Source of the DNA: DATMER01 sp963741305
GTDB taxonomy: Bacteria; Acidobacteriota; Thermoanaerobaculia; Multivoradales; UBA5704
Assembly: GCA_963741305.1 (NCBI GenBank)
Contig: CAVUHL010000003.1
Location: 4,712,001-4,776,000 of the forward strand
Length of the DNA: 64,000 nucleotides
Reading direction: 5' to 3'
Shown: in pieces, positions 1-9,800 of the stretch
Layout of the letters: each line of letters starts with the position of its first letter
Position numbering within the stretch: the first letter of the stretch is position 1
Notes under the pieces: generated by a model
Seen by the model: only the letters and a program-made list of their open reading frames with translations
What the model was told of the DNA's origin: nothing
Database searches by the model: none
Position numbers and translations under genes: made by a program

Positions 1-12
1 TTCGGAGCGCAA

Positions 13-66
13 ACCCGTGGGTTTGGTGCCCTGACCCGCGGGTTTGATGAGTCAACCCGCGGGTTT
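13..66. repeat. 21-bp-period tandem array (array 1), 3 units
   Basis: The palindromic 12-mer acccgcgggttt (first copy acccgtgggttt) starts at 13, 34 and 55, exactly 21 bp apart. The array ends 17 bp past the metH stop codon and may continue left of the window. It shares period and palindromic-kernel logic, but not sequence, with the arrays at 14455, 22442 and 54502. Confidence 0.8.
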
Positions 67-82
67 TCCGGCCCGGGAAGGC

Positions 83-3000
83 TCAGACCCCGAAGTACCG
101 CGCGTCCGGATGATGGAAGACCAGTGCCGAGACGCTCGCCTCGGGGTCCATCATGTCTCCCTCGGTCAATTCGACGCCGATCTCCTCGGGGCGCAGGGCT
201 TCGAAGAGCTCGCGCTGGAAGGAGAGGTCGGGGCAGGCGGGGTAGCCGAAGCTGTAGCGCTTGCCGCGGTAGTGGGCGGAGAGCTTGTCCTCGAGGGCCA
301 GGTTCGGATCGTCGGGAAAACCCCAGGCGGCGCGCAGCTTGGCGTGCAGGCATTCGGCCGCGGCTTCCGCCGTCTCCAGGGCGAGGGCGGCGTAGGCGTG
401 GCTCTTCAGGTACTCGCCCTGGGCCTTCCAGGCCTCCACCCGGTCGCGCACCCCGTCCCCCGCCGTGGTCACGAAGAGGCCGACGTGGTCGCCCTGCAGG
501 ACGTAGTCGGTCAGGCAAAGGCCACCGTCCCGGTCCTGGCGCGGCAGGTCCCAGGCAGCCGCCGGCCTGCCGGTCTCGGGACAGAGCAGCGTCAGCCGGT
601 TGCCTTCCGTCTGTGCCGGGAAGAAGCGCCAGACCGCTTTCGCGCTCATGCCTCCGTTCCTGGCCACTTCCTTCAGCTCCTCGATCACGGCTTCCAGCTT
701 GGCGAGCTTGGGGTCTCCCTCCTCACGGAGCTTGCGCACCGAGCCCCTCAGGCCCAGGTGCTTGGCGTAGAGCATCTGCGGGTTGAGATAGGACCAGACC
801 TCGTCGAGGTCCAGCTCCTCGGTGTGGCGCTCCAGGTCGGATGGCTGCGGCACGGGCACGTCGTTGCGCACCACCTCTATCTTTGGCGCGGCCGCGAACA
901 CCCCGGTCTCGCCCGTGGGCGTTTCGGCGGTGTCCGTCTCGATCAGCGCCGCCACCTCCTGCTCCAGATCCGGCCGGGCTCCGCCGTCCATCAGGCGCTC
1001 GACCAATTTCAGGCCGTGCATGGCATCCTTGGCGTAGGTGCAGAGGCCGGTGTACGCCTGGGCGATCTTGCGGTGGGTGAAGCGCCGGGTGAGCGCCGCG
1101 CCTCCCACCAGGAGGGGCGTGTCGATGCCTACCGCCGACAGGTCGCCCGCCGTGATCACCATCTGCTGCGCGCTCTTGACGAGCAGGCCCGACAGGCCGA
1201 TCACGTCCGGCCGGTGCTCGCGCACCGCCTGGATCAGCCGCTCGGAGGGCACCTTGATCCCCAGGTTCACCACCGTGAAGCCGTTGTTGGAGAGCACGAT
1301 GTCCACCAGGTTCTTGCCGATGTCGTGGACGTCCCCCTTGACCGTGGCGAGCAGCACCTTGCCGCGGGTGGATTCGACGCCCTCCACTTTCTCCATGTGC
1401 GGCTCCAGGTAGGAGACCGCGGCCTTCATGACCTCGGCGCTCTGCAGCACCTCGGCCACGATGAGCTGGTTGTCGTTGAAGAGACGCCCGACCTCGCTCA
1501 TGCCGGTCATCAGCGGACCGTTGATGATTTCGAGGGGCGCCGGCCAGCGCGGGTCCGCGAGCGCCAGCTCCAGGTCCGCCTCCAGCCCCTCTTTGCTCCC
1601 TTCGACCACGGCGCGGGCCAGGCGCTGCTCCAGGGGGAGATCGGCTCGCGGCTTCGCGCCTGCGCCGGATGCCCTCCCGCGGAAGAAGGCGGCGAACTCT
1701 TCGACCGCCTTGTTGCCAGCCTCGATATCCCCGACCGGCAGGTAGATCAGCGCCTCGGCCAGCTCGCGCTCCTCCGCCGGGATGTCGGCGTAGCGCGCCA
1801 GCTTCTCGGTGTTGACGATGGCCGCGTCGAGGCCCGCCCGCGTGCAGTGATAGAGGAAGACCGAGTTGAGCACCTCGCGGCCGGCGTTCGGCAGGCCGAA
1901 GCTGACGTTGGAGACGCCCAGGATCGTCTTGGTGTCCGGGAACAGCTCCTTGACCGCCTTGACTCCCTCGACCGTCTGCGCCGCCGAGCCCAGGTAGGCC
2001 GAGTCGCCCGTGCCGCAGGGGAAGACGAGCGCGTCCCACCAGATGTCCTCGGGCTCGACGCCCATCTCTTCCACCAGGATCTGGTAGCTGCGGCGGGCCA
2101 CTTCGACCTTGCGCTCGACCGTGACGGCCATGCCCTTCTCGTCGATCAGGCCGACGACCAGCGCGGCGCCGTAGCGCCTGGCCAGGGGCACGACCTTCTC
2201 GAAGCGGGAGCGGCCATCCTCCAGGTTGATCGAGTTGAGGACCGACTTGCCCTGGCAGTAGGTGAGCGCCCGCTCCATGACCACCGCGTCCGTGGAATCG
2301 ATCATCAGCGGCGCCTTGACCATGCGCACGAGCCGGTCGAGGAAGCCTTCCATGTCGGCGATCTCGTCGCGGTCGGGATCCTGGAGGCAGATGTCCAGGA
2401 TCTGGGCCTGGGCGCGGACCTGCGCGCGGCCCACCTCGGCCGCGGCTTCGTACTGGCTTTCCTGGATGAGCCGCTTGAACTTGCGGCTGCCCAGGACGTT
2501 GGTGCGCTCACCGACTAGAAGCGGCCGGTTGTCGGCGGTCAGCTCCACGGCTTCAAGGCCCGACACCAGGCACCGCCGGTGGTGCGGGATCCTGCGCGGG
2601 GTGCGTCCCTTGACCAGCTCCACCAGGGCCACGATGTGCTCGCGGGTAGAGCCGCAGCAGCCGCCCACGAGGTTGAGCCAGCCGGCGTCGAGGAAACGGG
2701 TGAAGGCGCGGACGAACACGTCCGGCCCCTCGGTGTACTGGCCCTCCTCATCGGGAAGGCCGGCGTTGGGCACGCAGGCGACCCGGGTGCGGGAGATCTC
2801 GGAGAGCGTCCGCACGTGGTCGGTCATCAGCTCCGGGCCGGTGGCGCAGTTGAGCCCCACGTAGAGGAGGTCGGCGTGCAGGAGAGAGACCGTGAGGGCC
2901 TCGGCATCCTGGCCTCCGAGCATGGTGCCGGTGGTCTCGATGGTGACGGAGACCGCGACGGGGACTTTCCAGCCGGTCTGGGCGAAGGCCCTTTCGATGC

Positions 3001-3586
3001 CGATCAGGGCAGCCTTGATGTTGCGCGTGTCCTGCGAGGTCTCCACGAGGAGGTAGTCGGCGCCGCCGCCCACGAGGCCGAGGGCCTGGACGCGGAAGTG
3101 CTCGATCAGCTCTTCGAAGGTGATGCCGCCGGTGACCGAGATGGCCTTGGTGGTCGGGCCTATCGAGCCGCAGACGAAACGGATCCGGTCGGGCGTGTCG
3201 TACCGGGCGCAGGCGCCGCGGGCGATGTGCGCCGAGGCGGCGTTCAGGCCGTATGCCTTGTGGGCGATGCCGTACTCGGCCAGGACCAGGGGCGTGCCGC
3301 CGAACGAGTTGGTCTCGACGATGTCGCAGCCGGCCGAGAGGTAGGACTCATGGACGCCGTCGACCACGTCGGGCCGGGTCTCGCAGAGGTTCTCGTTGCA
3401 GCCTTCCAGGTCGGGGCCCCCGAAATCGTCGGCGGTGAGCGTGACCCCCTGCAAGGCGGTGCCGGTGGCGCCGTCGAGCACGAGGACGCGCTGCTCCAGG
3501 GCGGCAAGCAGGGCAGCGGTGCGCGCCTCCAGGTCGGCCGGGCGCGGCGGAACGGGGACGTCGAAGATCGGATCAGTCAAAGTCAT
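83..3586 (-). CDS. metH: cobalamin-dependent methionine synthase
   Basis: A 1167-aa protein that transfers a methyl group from 5-methyltetrahydrofolate to homocysteine through cobalamin, in the cytoplasm. The full MetH domain order is visible. The homocysteine/Zn domain has Cys247 and the Cys310-Cys311 pair (VGGCCG), at the same numbering as the E. coli enzyme. It is followed by a pterin-binding TIM barrel, the B12 cap and the B12-binding Rossmann fold with DVHDIG, whose cobalt-ligating His is His754. The C-terminal AdoMet reactivation domain has a GYPACPD segment. The enzyme is slightly shorter than E. coli MetH (1227 aa). The ATG has a GAGGAG Shine-Dalgarno 3 nt upstream. It is transcribed alone behind a SAM-responsive leader, so it is probably shut off when AdoMet is plentiful. 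metF lies just upstream on the same strand in a separate unit. Confidence 0.97.
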   Translation of the reverse strand: MTLTDPIFDVPVPPRPADLEARTAALLAALEQRVLVLDGATGTALQGVTLTADDFGGPDLEGCNENLCETRPDVVDGVHESYLSAGCDIVETNSFGGTPLVLAEYGIAHKAYGLNAASAHIARGACARYDTPDRIRFVCGSIGPTTKAISVTGGITFEELIEHFRVQALGLVGGGADYLLVETSQDTRNIKAALIGIERAFAQTGWKVPVAVSVTIETTGTMLGGQDAEALTVSLLHADLLYVGLNCATGPELMTDHVRTLSEISRTRVACVPNAGLPDEEGQYTEGPDVFVRAFTRFLDAGWLNLVGGCCGSTREHIVALVELVKGRTPRRIPHHRRCLVSGLEAVELTADNRPLLVGERTNVLGSRKFKRLIQESQYEAAAEVGRAQVRAQAQILDICLQDPDRDEIADMEGFLDRLVRMVKAPLMIDSTDAVVMERALTYCQGKSVLNSINLEDGRSRFEKVVPLARRYGAALVVGLIDEKGMAVTVERKVEVARRSYQILVEEMGVEPEDIWWDALVFPCGTGDSAYLGSAAQTVEGVKAVKELFPDTKTILGVSNVSFGLPNAGREVLNSVFLYHCTRAGLDAAIVNTEKLARYADIPAEERELAEALIYLPVGDIEAGNKAVEEFAAFFRGRASGAGAKPRADLPLEQRLARAVVEGSKEGLEADLELALADPRWPAPLEIINGPLMTGMSEVGRLFNDNQLIVAEVLQSAEVMKAAVSYLEPHMEKVEGVESTRGKVLLATVKGDVHDIGKNLVDIVLSNNGFTVVNLGIKVPSERLIQAVREHRPDVIGLSGLLVKSAQQMVITAGDLSAVGIDTPLLVGGAALTRRFTHRKIAQAYTGLCTYAKDAMHGLKLVERLMDGGARPDLEQEVAALIETDTAETPTGETGVFAAAPKIEVVRNDVPVPQPSDLERHTEELDLDEVWSYLNPQMLYAKHLGLRGSVRKLREEGDPKLAKLEAVIEELKEVARNGGMSAKAVWRFFPAQTEGNRLTLLCPETGRPAAAWDLPRQDRDGGLCLTDYVLQGDHVGLFVTTAGDGVRDRVEAWKAQGEYLKSHAYAALALETAEAAAECLHAKLRAAWGFPDDPNLALEDKLSAHYRGKRYSFGYPACPDLSFQRELFEALRPEEIGVELTEGDMMDPEASVSALVFHHPDARYFGV

Positions 3587-3612
3587 GTTCTCCTCAGGCT
3601 CCTGCAGGCAAC

Positions 3613-3648
3613 AAAAAACCCGCCTCGTAGTGCATCACGAGACGGGCT
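3613..3648 (-). terminator. rho-independent terminator in the metH leader
   Basis: On the minus strand, CCCGTCTCGT and ACGAGGCGGG form a 10-bp stem (one G-U) followed directly by six U residues, 27 nt before the metH start codon. It lies immediately after the riboswitch aptamer, so it is the likely expression platform rather than a gene-end terminator. Confidence 0.88.
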
Positions 3649-3649
3649 C

Positions 3650-3785
3650 TTGATCGCGGACACTTGGTTGCCGTTAGTTGCGGCCGCATCCTCGCCGAAG
3701 CGAGAGGGCACCTTGGGTGTCCGTCCCAGGTTGCCGAGCCCGGCAGGTGCCGGGCCGCTCGTAATGCAAGGGTGAGGATATCTGG
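3650..3785 (-). ncRNA. SAM-IV-type SAM riboswitch upstream of metH
   Basis: The minus-strand RNA carries the SAM-I/IV core: GGCAACC, a P3 stem UGGG/CCCA, then AGGUGCC. The P3 loop CGGACAC (3717-3723) is perfectly complementary over 7 nt to GUGUCCG downstream (3657-3663). A pseudoknot of the P3 loop with a 3' segment is the hallmark that separates SAM-IV from SAM-I. A UUCG-capped stem (CUCGC/GCGAG) follows the core. Position (directly before a terminator and metH) and gene function both fit. The exact P1 pairing was not resolved by eye, so a SAM-I/IV variant remains possible. Confidence 0.82.
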
Positions 3786-3807
3786 ATACCGCAGGGCTGT
3801 CAAAGGG

Positions 3808-3893
3808 GGCGCCATGAATGTCGCCCCTACAAGCAAGCTCCCGATTTCCCGCGGGGGATCGATCTCGCTTGTAGGGGCGTGATTCATCACGCC
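3808..3893. repeat. intergenic inverted-repeat element (TGTAGGGGCG family)
   Basis: The arms CGCCCCTACAAGC (3822-3834) and GCTTGTAGGGGCG (3867-3879) are perfect 13-bp inverted repeats, with looser complementarity outside (gccatgaatg / gattcatcac). A related element with TGTAGGGG/CCCCTACA ends lies inside an NRPS gene at 30340-30391. The rest of the metH-metF gap holds only the riboswitch and terminator. Confidence 0.75.
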
Positions 3894-3905
3894 CGGGGGC
3901 GGGGC

Positions 3906-4856
3906 TCACATCTTCAGCTTCGTCATCAGCTTCTTGATCGCCGACGCGCTCTGCATCACGTAATAGTGAAGGGAGGGGACTCCCTTGTCGAGGAGCTCCT
4001 GGCTCTGCTTGAGCGCCCATTCGACCCCGATGTCGACCACGTGCTCGGGCTTGGCCGCCATGACTTCCTCGGCGAACGCGTCCGGGATCTCCACGAAGAA
4101 GGTCTTGGGGAGCGAGTTGAGCTGCTTCAGCGACGTCAGGATCTTCAGCCCCGGGATGACCGGGACCGTGATCCCCTCCTCGCGGCAGACGTCGAGGAAG
4201 TGGAAGTAGTGGTCGTTGTTGAAGAACATCTGGGTCACGACGTAGTGCGCGCCGGCCTCGACCTTCTCCTTGACCCGGCGCACGTCGAGCCGCAGGTTCG
4301 GCGCCTCGAAATGCTTCTCGGGATAGCCGCCCACGCCGATGCAGAATTCGGTGGGCTGAGCGTCCAGGAGGCTCTCCTCCAGGTACTTCCCCCGGTTCAT
4401 GCACGAGATCTGGCTCACCAGGTCGCAGGCGTAGTGGTTGGCGCTCCGGCCATACGTGAGCGGCTTTTCGAAGCCGCTGTCGTCCCCCCGCACCGCCAGG
4501 ACGTTGTCGATGCCCAGGTACCTGAGCTCGATCAGGAAATCCTCGGTCTCCTCGCGGGTGAAGCCGCGGCAGAGGATGTGGGGCACGGCGTCGATGTGGT
4601 ACTTGTTCTGGATCAGCGCGCAGACGCCGAGCGTGCCTGGCCGCTTGCGCTTGACCCGGCGCTGGATGCCCAGCGGCGTCTCTTCATAGATGACCTCGGC
4701 CGCATGGCTGGTGATGTCGATGAACGGCGGCTTGTACTTGACCAGGTCATCGATCAGGGCGAGGAGGCCCTTGACATCCCCCCCGCGCATGGGGGGGATG
4801 ATCTCGAAGCTGATGAACGGATGGTCGGCGTTGGCGAGGTGTTCGGTGACTTTCAT
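3906..4856 (-). CDS. metF: methylenetetrahydrofolate reductase
   Basis: A 316-aa flavoprotein of the MetF/MTHFR TIM-barrel family. It reduces 5,10-methylenetetrahydrofolate to the 5-methyl form used by MetH. Family segments are seen in order: the N-terminal FISFEIIPP strand with the catalytic Glu, ITSHAAE, LAVRGDD after the third strand, IGVGGYPEKH, VVTQMFFNN and VIPGLK. Its length is typical for a bacterial enzyme without the eukaryotic regulatory domain. The start lies 6 bp after the stop of the secreted protein at 4863-5336, so the two are probably cotranscribed. metH follows downstream behind its own riboswitch. Confidence 0.95.
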   Translation of the reverse strand: MKVTEHLANADHPFISFEIIPPMRGGDVKGLLALIDDLVKYKPPFIDITSHAAEVIYEETPLGIQRRVKRKRPGTLGVCALIQNKYHIDAVPHILCRGFTREETEDFLIELRYLGIDNVLAVRGDDSGFEKPLTYGRSANHYACDLVSQISCMNRGKYLEESLLDAQPTEFCIGVGGYPEKHFEAPNLRLDVRRVKEKVEAGAHYVVTQMFFNNDHYFHFLDVCREEGITVPVIPGLKILTSLKQLNSLPKTFFVEIPDAFAEEVMAAKPEHVVDIGVEWALKQSQELLDKGVPSLHYYVMQSASAIKKLMTKLKM

Positions 4857-4862
4857 GCGGAC

Positions 4863-5336
4863 CTAATCGTACTTGGCCTCCAGCCGGATCTTCACCCTGT
4901 CCACGAACGGGAGGACGTACTTGAGCGTCGAATGGTCGATGTTGACCACCTTGGCCTCGCCCTCCAACCCCTCGCTCTGGACGATGCGGTCGATCAGCTT
5001 GCCCTTGCTGTCCAGCAGGTCGAGGGTGTAAGTGACGACCCACTCGTCCTCCTCGGGGTTCTCGGTGTCGAAGCTGGCGCGGAAGGTACCCTGCGTCTCG
5101 GAAGAGCCGCCGCTCCCGCCGCGGATGCGGCCCACGATCGACTCCTTCACGGACGTGCCCTCGGGTTGGGAGAACTCCACCTTGGAGACCCGCACGGGCC
5201 CGACCGTGGTGTTGAGCTCGATCAGCTTGCCGAGCCGGTAATCGACCGTCTTCTCGAACCGGAGGCTCCGCTCCTGAGCGTAGGAAATGGAAGCGCTCGC
5301 CATGAGGGCGATTGCGAGGATAAATGTCTTGCGCAT
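4863..5336 (-). CDS. small secreted protein of unknown function
   Basis: A 157-aa protein with a clear Sec signal peptide (MRK, hydrophobic core, ending SYAQ). The mature part is predicted to be beta-rich with many charged residues, and no family was recognised. The start has a strong AGGAGG Shine-Dalgarno. It is the first gene of a two-gene unit with metF (6-bp gap), but nothing in its sequence suggests a folate role; the link may only be transcriptional. The 45-bp gap to the divergent gene at 5382 must hold both promoters. Confidence 0.8.
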   Translation of the reverse strand: MRKTFILAIALMASASISYAQERSLRFEKTVDYRLGKLIELNTTVGPVRVSKVEFSQPEGTSVKESIVGRIRGGSGGSSETQGTFRASFDTENPEEDEWVVTYTLDLLDSKGKLIDRIVQSEGLEGEAKVVNIDHSTLKYVLPFVDRVKIRLEAKYD

Positions 5337-5381
5337 CAGTAACCTCCTGCAGTTGGGACACTATCAGATAAAGTCCGCGGC

Positions 5382-6782
5382 ATGACTCCCTGGCGCGGCG
5401 AGCGGACCCCCAAGCGGACGCTGCGCCTTCTCGGCGATGTGGCAGTGACGATCGTGGCGTTTGCCGCCGCGTTCCTGGCCCGCATCTACCTGCCGCTCCC
5501 CTTTACCAAGGGCCTGCTTCCCGAGGACCGCCTGCTGTTCCTCTTCGAGGAGTGGGGACCGGCGCTGGTGGTCCAGCTCATTTCCCTTTACGTTTTCGGG
5601 TTCTACGACCCGCCAAGGCCGCGCAGCCGGCCCGAGGCGGCCCGCCGCCTGCTCGGCGCGGTGGGCCTTCAGTCGCTGCTGCTCATGGGCTGGTACTTCC
5701 TCGGCAACCGGATCTTCCCGCGCTCGGTGCTGCTGCTCTACCTGGCCTTCAACTTCGCCCTGCTGCTCGCCTGGCGGCTGTCCCTCGACCGCACCGACCG
5801 CCAGAGCGAGCGGCTCGTGGCCATCGTGGGCTGCGGCGAGAACGCGCGGGAGGTCGCCGAGGCGCTGCGCCTCCACCCGTGGCACGGGATGCGGGTCGTG
5901 GGCTTCGTCCCCCGGCCCGGCGAGGTACCGCCCCACCCAGGGGTGGACCCGGTGCTCGGGCCCTGCCTCGGCACGGCCGACGACCTCCCCGGCCTGCTCG
6001 CCGCGGGCGAGGTCGAGGACGTCATCCTCGCCGGCAGCGACGATTCCTGGCAGAGCCGTCTCCTCGACCGGCTGGCGGGGACACGGCCCGAGCATACGAA
6101 CGTCCTCCTCCTGCCCGGCCCGTTCGAGAGCCTGATCGGGCGGATGCGCTACCGCTGGGTGCACGACCTGCCTCTGGTCGAGGTGGTGCGCGAGTCGGAG
6201 TGGCGGATCAACTGGCCGCTCAAGCGGCTCCTCGACCTCGTTGCGGGCTCGCTCCTGCTGGTCCTTTCCCTTCCCATCCTCGCCCTCTGCGCCATCGCCG
6301 TGCGCGCCACTTCCGCCGGTCCGGTCTTCTACCGGCAGACGCGCATGGGCCGCAGCCAGCGGCCGTTCACCCTGCTCAAGCTCCGCACCATGCGGGTGGA
6401 CGCCGAGGCCGATTCCGGCGAGGTCCTCGCCCAGCCGGGCGATCCGCGCCTCACCCCGATCGGCGCCTTCCTCCGCCGGTTCCGCCTCGACGAGGTCCCG
6501 CAGCTCTTGAACGTCCTCCAGGGGACGATGAGCCTGGTGGGGCCGCGGCCGGAGCGCCCCGGCTTCGTCCAGCGCTATCTGCAGGAAGTCCCCGGCTACG
6601 CCGAGCGCTTCTCCCTCGCCCCCGGCCTCACCGGCCTCGCCCAAGTCAACGGCGACTACCACTCCACGCCGCAGAACAAGCTGCGCTATGAGCTGGCCTA
6701 CATGGCCAACTGGACGCTCTGGCTCGACCTGTCGATCCTGCTGCGGACCGTCAAGATAGTGCTCACCTCACGAGGCGTGTGA
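5382..6782 (+). CDS. polyprenyl-phosphate sugar-1-phosphate transferase (exopolysaccharide initiation)
   Basis: A 466-aa integral membrane protein of the WbaP/EpsE-type bacterial sugar transferase family, which loads the first sugar phosphate onto undecaprenyl phosphate. Four hydrophobic segments lie in the N-terminal ~140 residues. A CoA-binding-like Rossmann part follows (AIVGCGENAREVAEAL, then PGEVPPHPGVDPVLG). After a fifth membrane segment (~residues 285-310) comes the catalytic domain with FYRQTRMGR, LLKLRTM, RFRLDEVPQLLNVLQG, MSLVGPRPERP and PGLTGLAQVNG. The length is normal. The two O-antigen-ligase-like proteins (19.9 and 26.1 kb) and the outer-membrane barrel (27.7 kb) would fit the same surface-polysaccharide pathway, but they are not in one operon with it. 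Confidence 0.92.
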   Translation: MTPWRGERTPKRTLRLLGDVAVTIVAFAAAFLARIYLPLPFTKGLLPEDRLLFLFEEWGPALVVQLISLYVFGFYDPPRPRSRPEAARRLLGAVGLQSLLLMGWYFLGNRIFPRSVLLLYLAFNFALLLAWRLSLDRTDRQSERLVAIVGCGENAREVAEALRLHPWHGMRVVGFVPRPGEVPPHPGVDPVLGPCLGTADDLPGLLAAGEVEDVILAGSDDSWQSRLLDRLAGTRPEHTNVLLLPGPFESLIGRMRYRWVHDLPLVEVVRESEWRINWPLKRLLDLVAGSLLLVLSLPILALCAIAVRATSAGPVFYRQTRMGRSQRPFTLLKLRTMRVDAEADSGEVLAQPGDPRLTPIGAFLRRFRLDEVPQLLNVLQGTMSLVGPRPERPGFVQRYLQEVPGYAERFSLAPGLTGLAQVNGDYHSTPQNKLRYELAYMANWTLWLDLSILLRTVKIVLTSRGV

Positions 6783-6879
6783 GCAAACGCTGCGCACTTC
6801 GGGCGCAAGTTTGACAAAGGATTGGACTTAGAGATATCCTTGGAGAGAAATCCGCCGTTATCGCTATGAGAGGTCACGT

Positions 6880-9800
6880 ATGCGTCTGTCCCGCCATGCC
6901 GCCGTCCGCCGTGCGCTCCTCTGCGCTCTGATCCTCGGAGCTTCGCTGTCCGTCCCCCGATCCCTCCCCGCGGGATCGACCGGCGATCCCGGCAACAACG
7001 GAGCGGGGCTGTACATGCCCCAGGGAAGTACGGCCGGGACCGCCAACGGCGATTACGTCTCCGACGCGACCGGCATGAACACTTTCTACCGGTATTTCAT
7101 CGAGGTGCCGCCCGGGCAGACCCGGCTGGTGATCGAGCTCTACGACGCCGACGTCGGTGACGACGGCCTCGGCGAGGATACGGAAGGCCGCGACCGGACC
7201 CGCGACGGCGATTTCGAGTCGGTCGCGACCTACAGCCTCGTGAACCCGGCGGGAGTGGGCGAGACGACCCTCTTCACCATCGGCAACGCCGCGGGACCGG
7301 CCGGGGCCGACGACGACTGGCTGAGCCTGTTCGACTCCACCGGGGTCGAAGACTACCGCGACAACTTCGACACCGTGGCTTACAACAACACCAACGGGTC
7401 GGTGCCCTGGACCACGAGCTGGATCGAGACCAACGACGGCGGCGGCGGCGCGGCCAGCGGCCAGATTTTCATTACCGGCACAGAGCTGCAGCTAGGGGAC
7501 AACGGCGGCGCGCTCTCGACCATCGAGCGTCAGGTGGACCTCTCCGCGTTCGGCGGCGCCATCCTGACCTTCGACCGACGCACCACGGGCGTCGACGCCA
7601 ATGATCAGTTCCGGGTCGAGGTATCCGCCACCGGTGGCGCTCCCTGGACTTTGGTGGAGCACTGGACCGGTCCTCTCGGGGACGCGGGCGAGAGCTATGA
7701 CATCAGCGCCCACCGCTCCGCGAACACCCGCATCCGCTTCATCCACGTGAGCGGCTACGGCAACAACGACTTCCTGTTCATCGACGACCTCCGCATCCGG
7801 GACACCCAGGTCCTCGCTGGCCACTGGGAGCTGCGGGTGGACATGGCGGCCGGCGACGACATCAACGCGCTCGGAATCCGCGCCCACGACGGCAATTCCG
7901 GCGCCGGCGGCACCGAGCTCAACGTCTACTTCGACTCCTTCACCCAGTTCGGGGTCAACCCGGTGGCCGCGGGGGCAGCCACGCGCACCTACGACGTGTT
8001 CCCCTACGTCACCGCGGGCTGCACCGCCGCCAAGAACGACTTCGACTACGACAGCAACAACGGCGCGGTCGGCCAGATGAGCTTCTCCAGCCGGACAGGC
8101 GCCTACACCACTCAGGTCTTCAACAGCAACTTGGAGCTGTCCGGGAACAACGTGTGGCTCCGCGACACGTTCACCGGCTGGACCTCGGACACCAACAGCA
8201 CCGACAACGGCATCTGGTCGGGCAACGTCTCGATCTCGACGTACACCAACGACAATGGCCTGAACGGGAACTACACCACGTTCTACATGAGCAACCAGCT
8301 CGCGACGGCCAACCCGCCGGGCGGCACGCTGACCAACCCGTTTCCGAACGCGTTCCGGGTCTACCTGCCGACCGACGCGGGCGCGGCGCCGGTCAAGCCC
8401 TATCTCGAGCAGCAGCTCAGGGTGGACTCCGGCCCGAACCCGCCGGTGGTGGGCCAGCGCACGGACGTCACGGTGACGGTCCGCCTGGTGAATCCGACCT
8501 CCCGGCAGATCACGTTCCCGGGCTCGAACGCGGTGATCGTCAACGTGCCCGCCGTGCCTGCCGGAGTCACCTACGATGACGCCAGCCAGGTGAGCCAGGG
8601 CTCGATCACCGAGCCGTTGCCCGGCGCCACCGGCGATATCACCTGGAACCCCGGGCCGGTGGCTGCCGGAGCGACGGCCCTCCTGTCCTACGAGGTGCGG
8701 GTGACCCCCACCATCGCCGGGCAGCGCCTCCCGGTCACCGGCACGCCGGCCTCGAACGGCACGCGCGCTTCCTTCGTGGACGAGACCGGCAACCCCTCCC
8801 AGACGCGGGCCACCTTCACGTTCGGTCCGCTCTGCGGGCTCGCGGTCACCCAGGGCCTCCTGACCCACGCCGTGGTCTCCTCCTTCCGCACCTTCGCGGA
8901 CGAGCGCGGCGGCGTGCTGGTCGAGTGGACCACAGCTTCCGAGACGGGCACGGCCGGCTTCCGCGTGCTGCGCCGCGACGCCGCCGGACAGTTCCGGCCG
9001 GTGCACGAGGAACTGCTCCCCGGCCTCCTCCACGCGGCCCAGGGAGGCACCTACCGCTTCCTCGACGAGGGCGCCGCGCCCGGCGAGACCCAGGCCTACC
9101 TCCTCGAAGAGGTGGAGGCCGGAGGGCGGAGGCGGACCTACGGCCCGTACACCGGGCTCCCGTCGTGGGAGCGGCCGGAGGGTCCAGAGGCCCGGACCGC
9201 CTACGAGCGGGAGGGGCATCCCACCACTCTCCGCAAGGCTTCTGCCCCCGCCGTCAAGTCGACGAAGGGCTTCGCGCAGGCAGGCAGCGCCGCCCACCTG
9301 TCGATCCGCGAGACCGGCCTCTACTACGTGACCCGGGAGCAGGCCGCCGCCTGGCTGGGGCTGCCCCTGTCCACGGTCGACGTGGCGATCGTGCGCGGCA
9401 ACCTGCAGTTGACCCGCGGCGGCCAGCAGGCGGCCTGGTGGCCCGACCTCGCGGACAAGAAGACGGCCAGGGGCCTGTACTTCTACGGGGAGGCCCAGCC
9501 GACCCTGTACAGCGTGGACACGGTCTATCGTTTGTCCGAGGGCGCCGGCCTGATCATGCGGGCCGGGACCGTGGCCCCGGCCGCTCCTGCTGCCGGCGGC
9601 TCGTTCCCGGCCTCGAAGCCGTTCGAGAAGGACCTCTTCCCGGCCACCGCCGTCGCGCCCAATCCGGAGTCGGACTACTGGTTCTGGGACTTCGTGATCA
9701 GCGGCGACCCCGCTTTCGGCAAGCGGACCTATACCTTCGATGCGCCCGCCCTGGCGCCCGGGGACGGGACCCTCACGGTCGCGCTCCAGGGCGCCACCGA

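Noticed and set aside
44..2518. Long + strand open frame opposite metH
   Set aside because: It is a GC-driven shadow of metH; composition (His/Val/Leu-rich antisense) and lack of domains argue against a gene.
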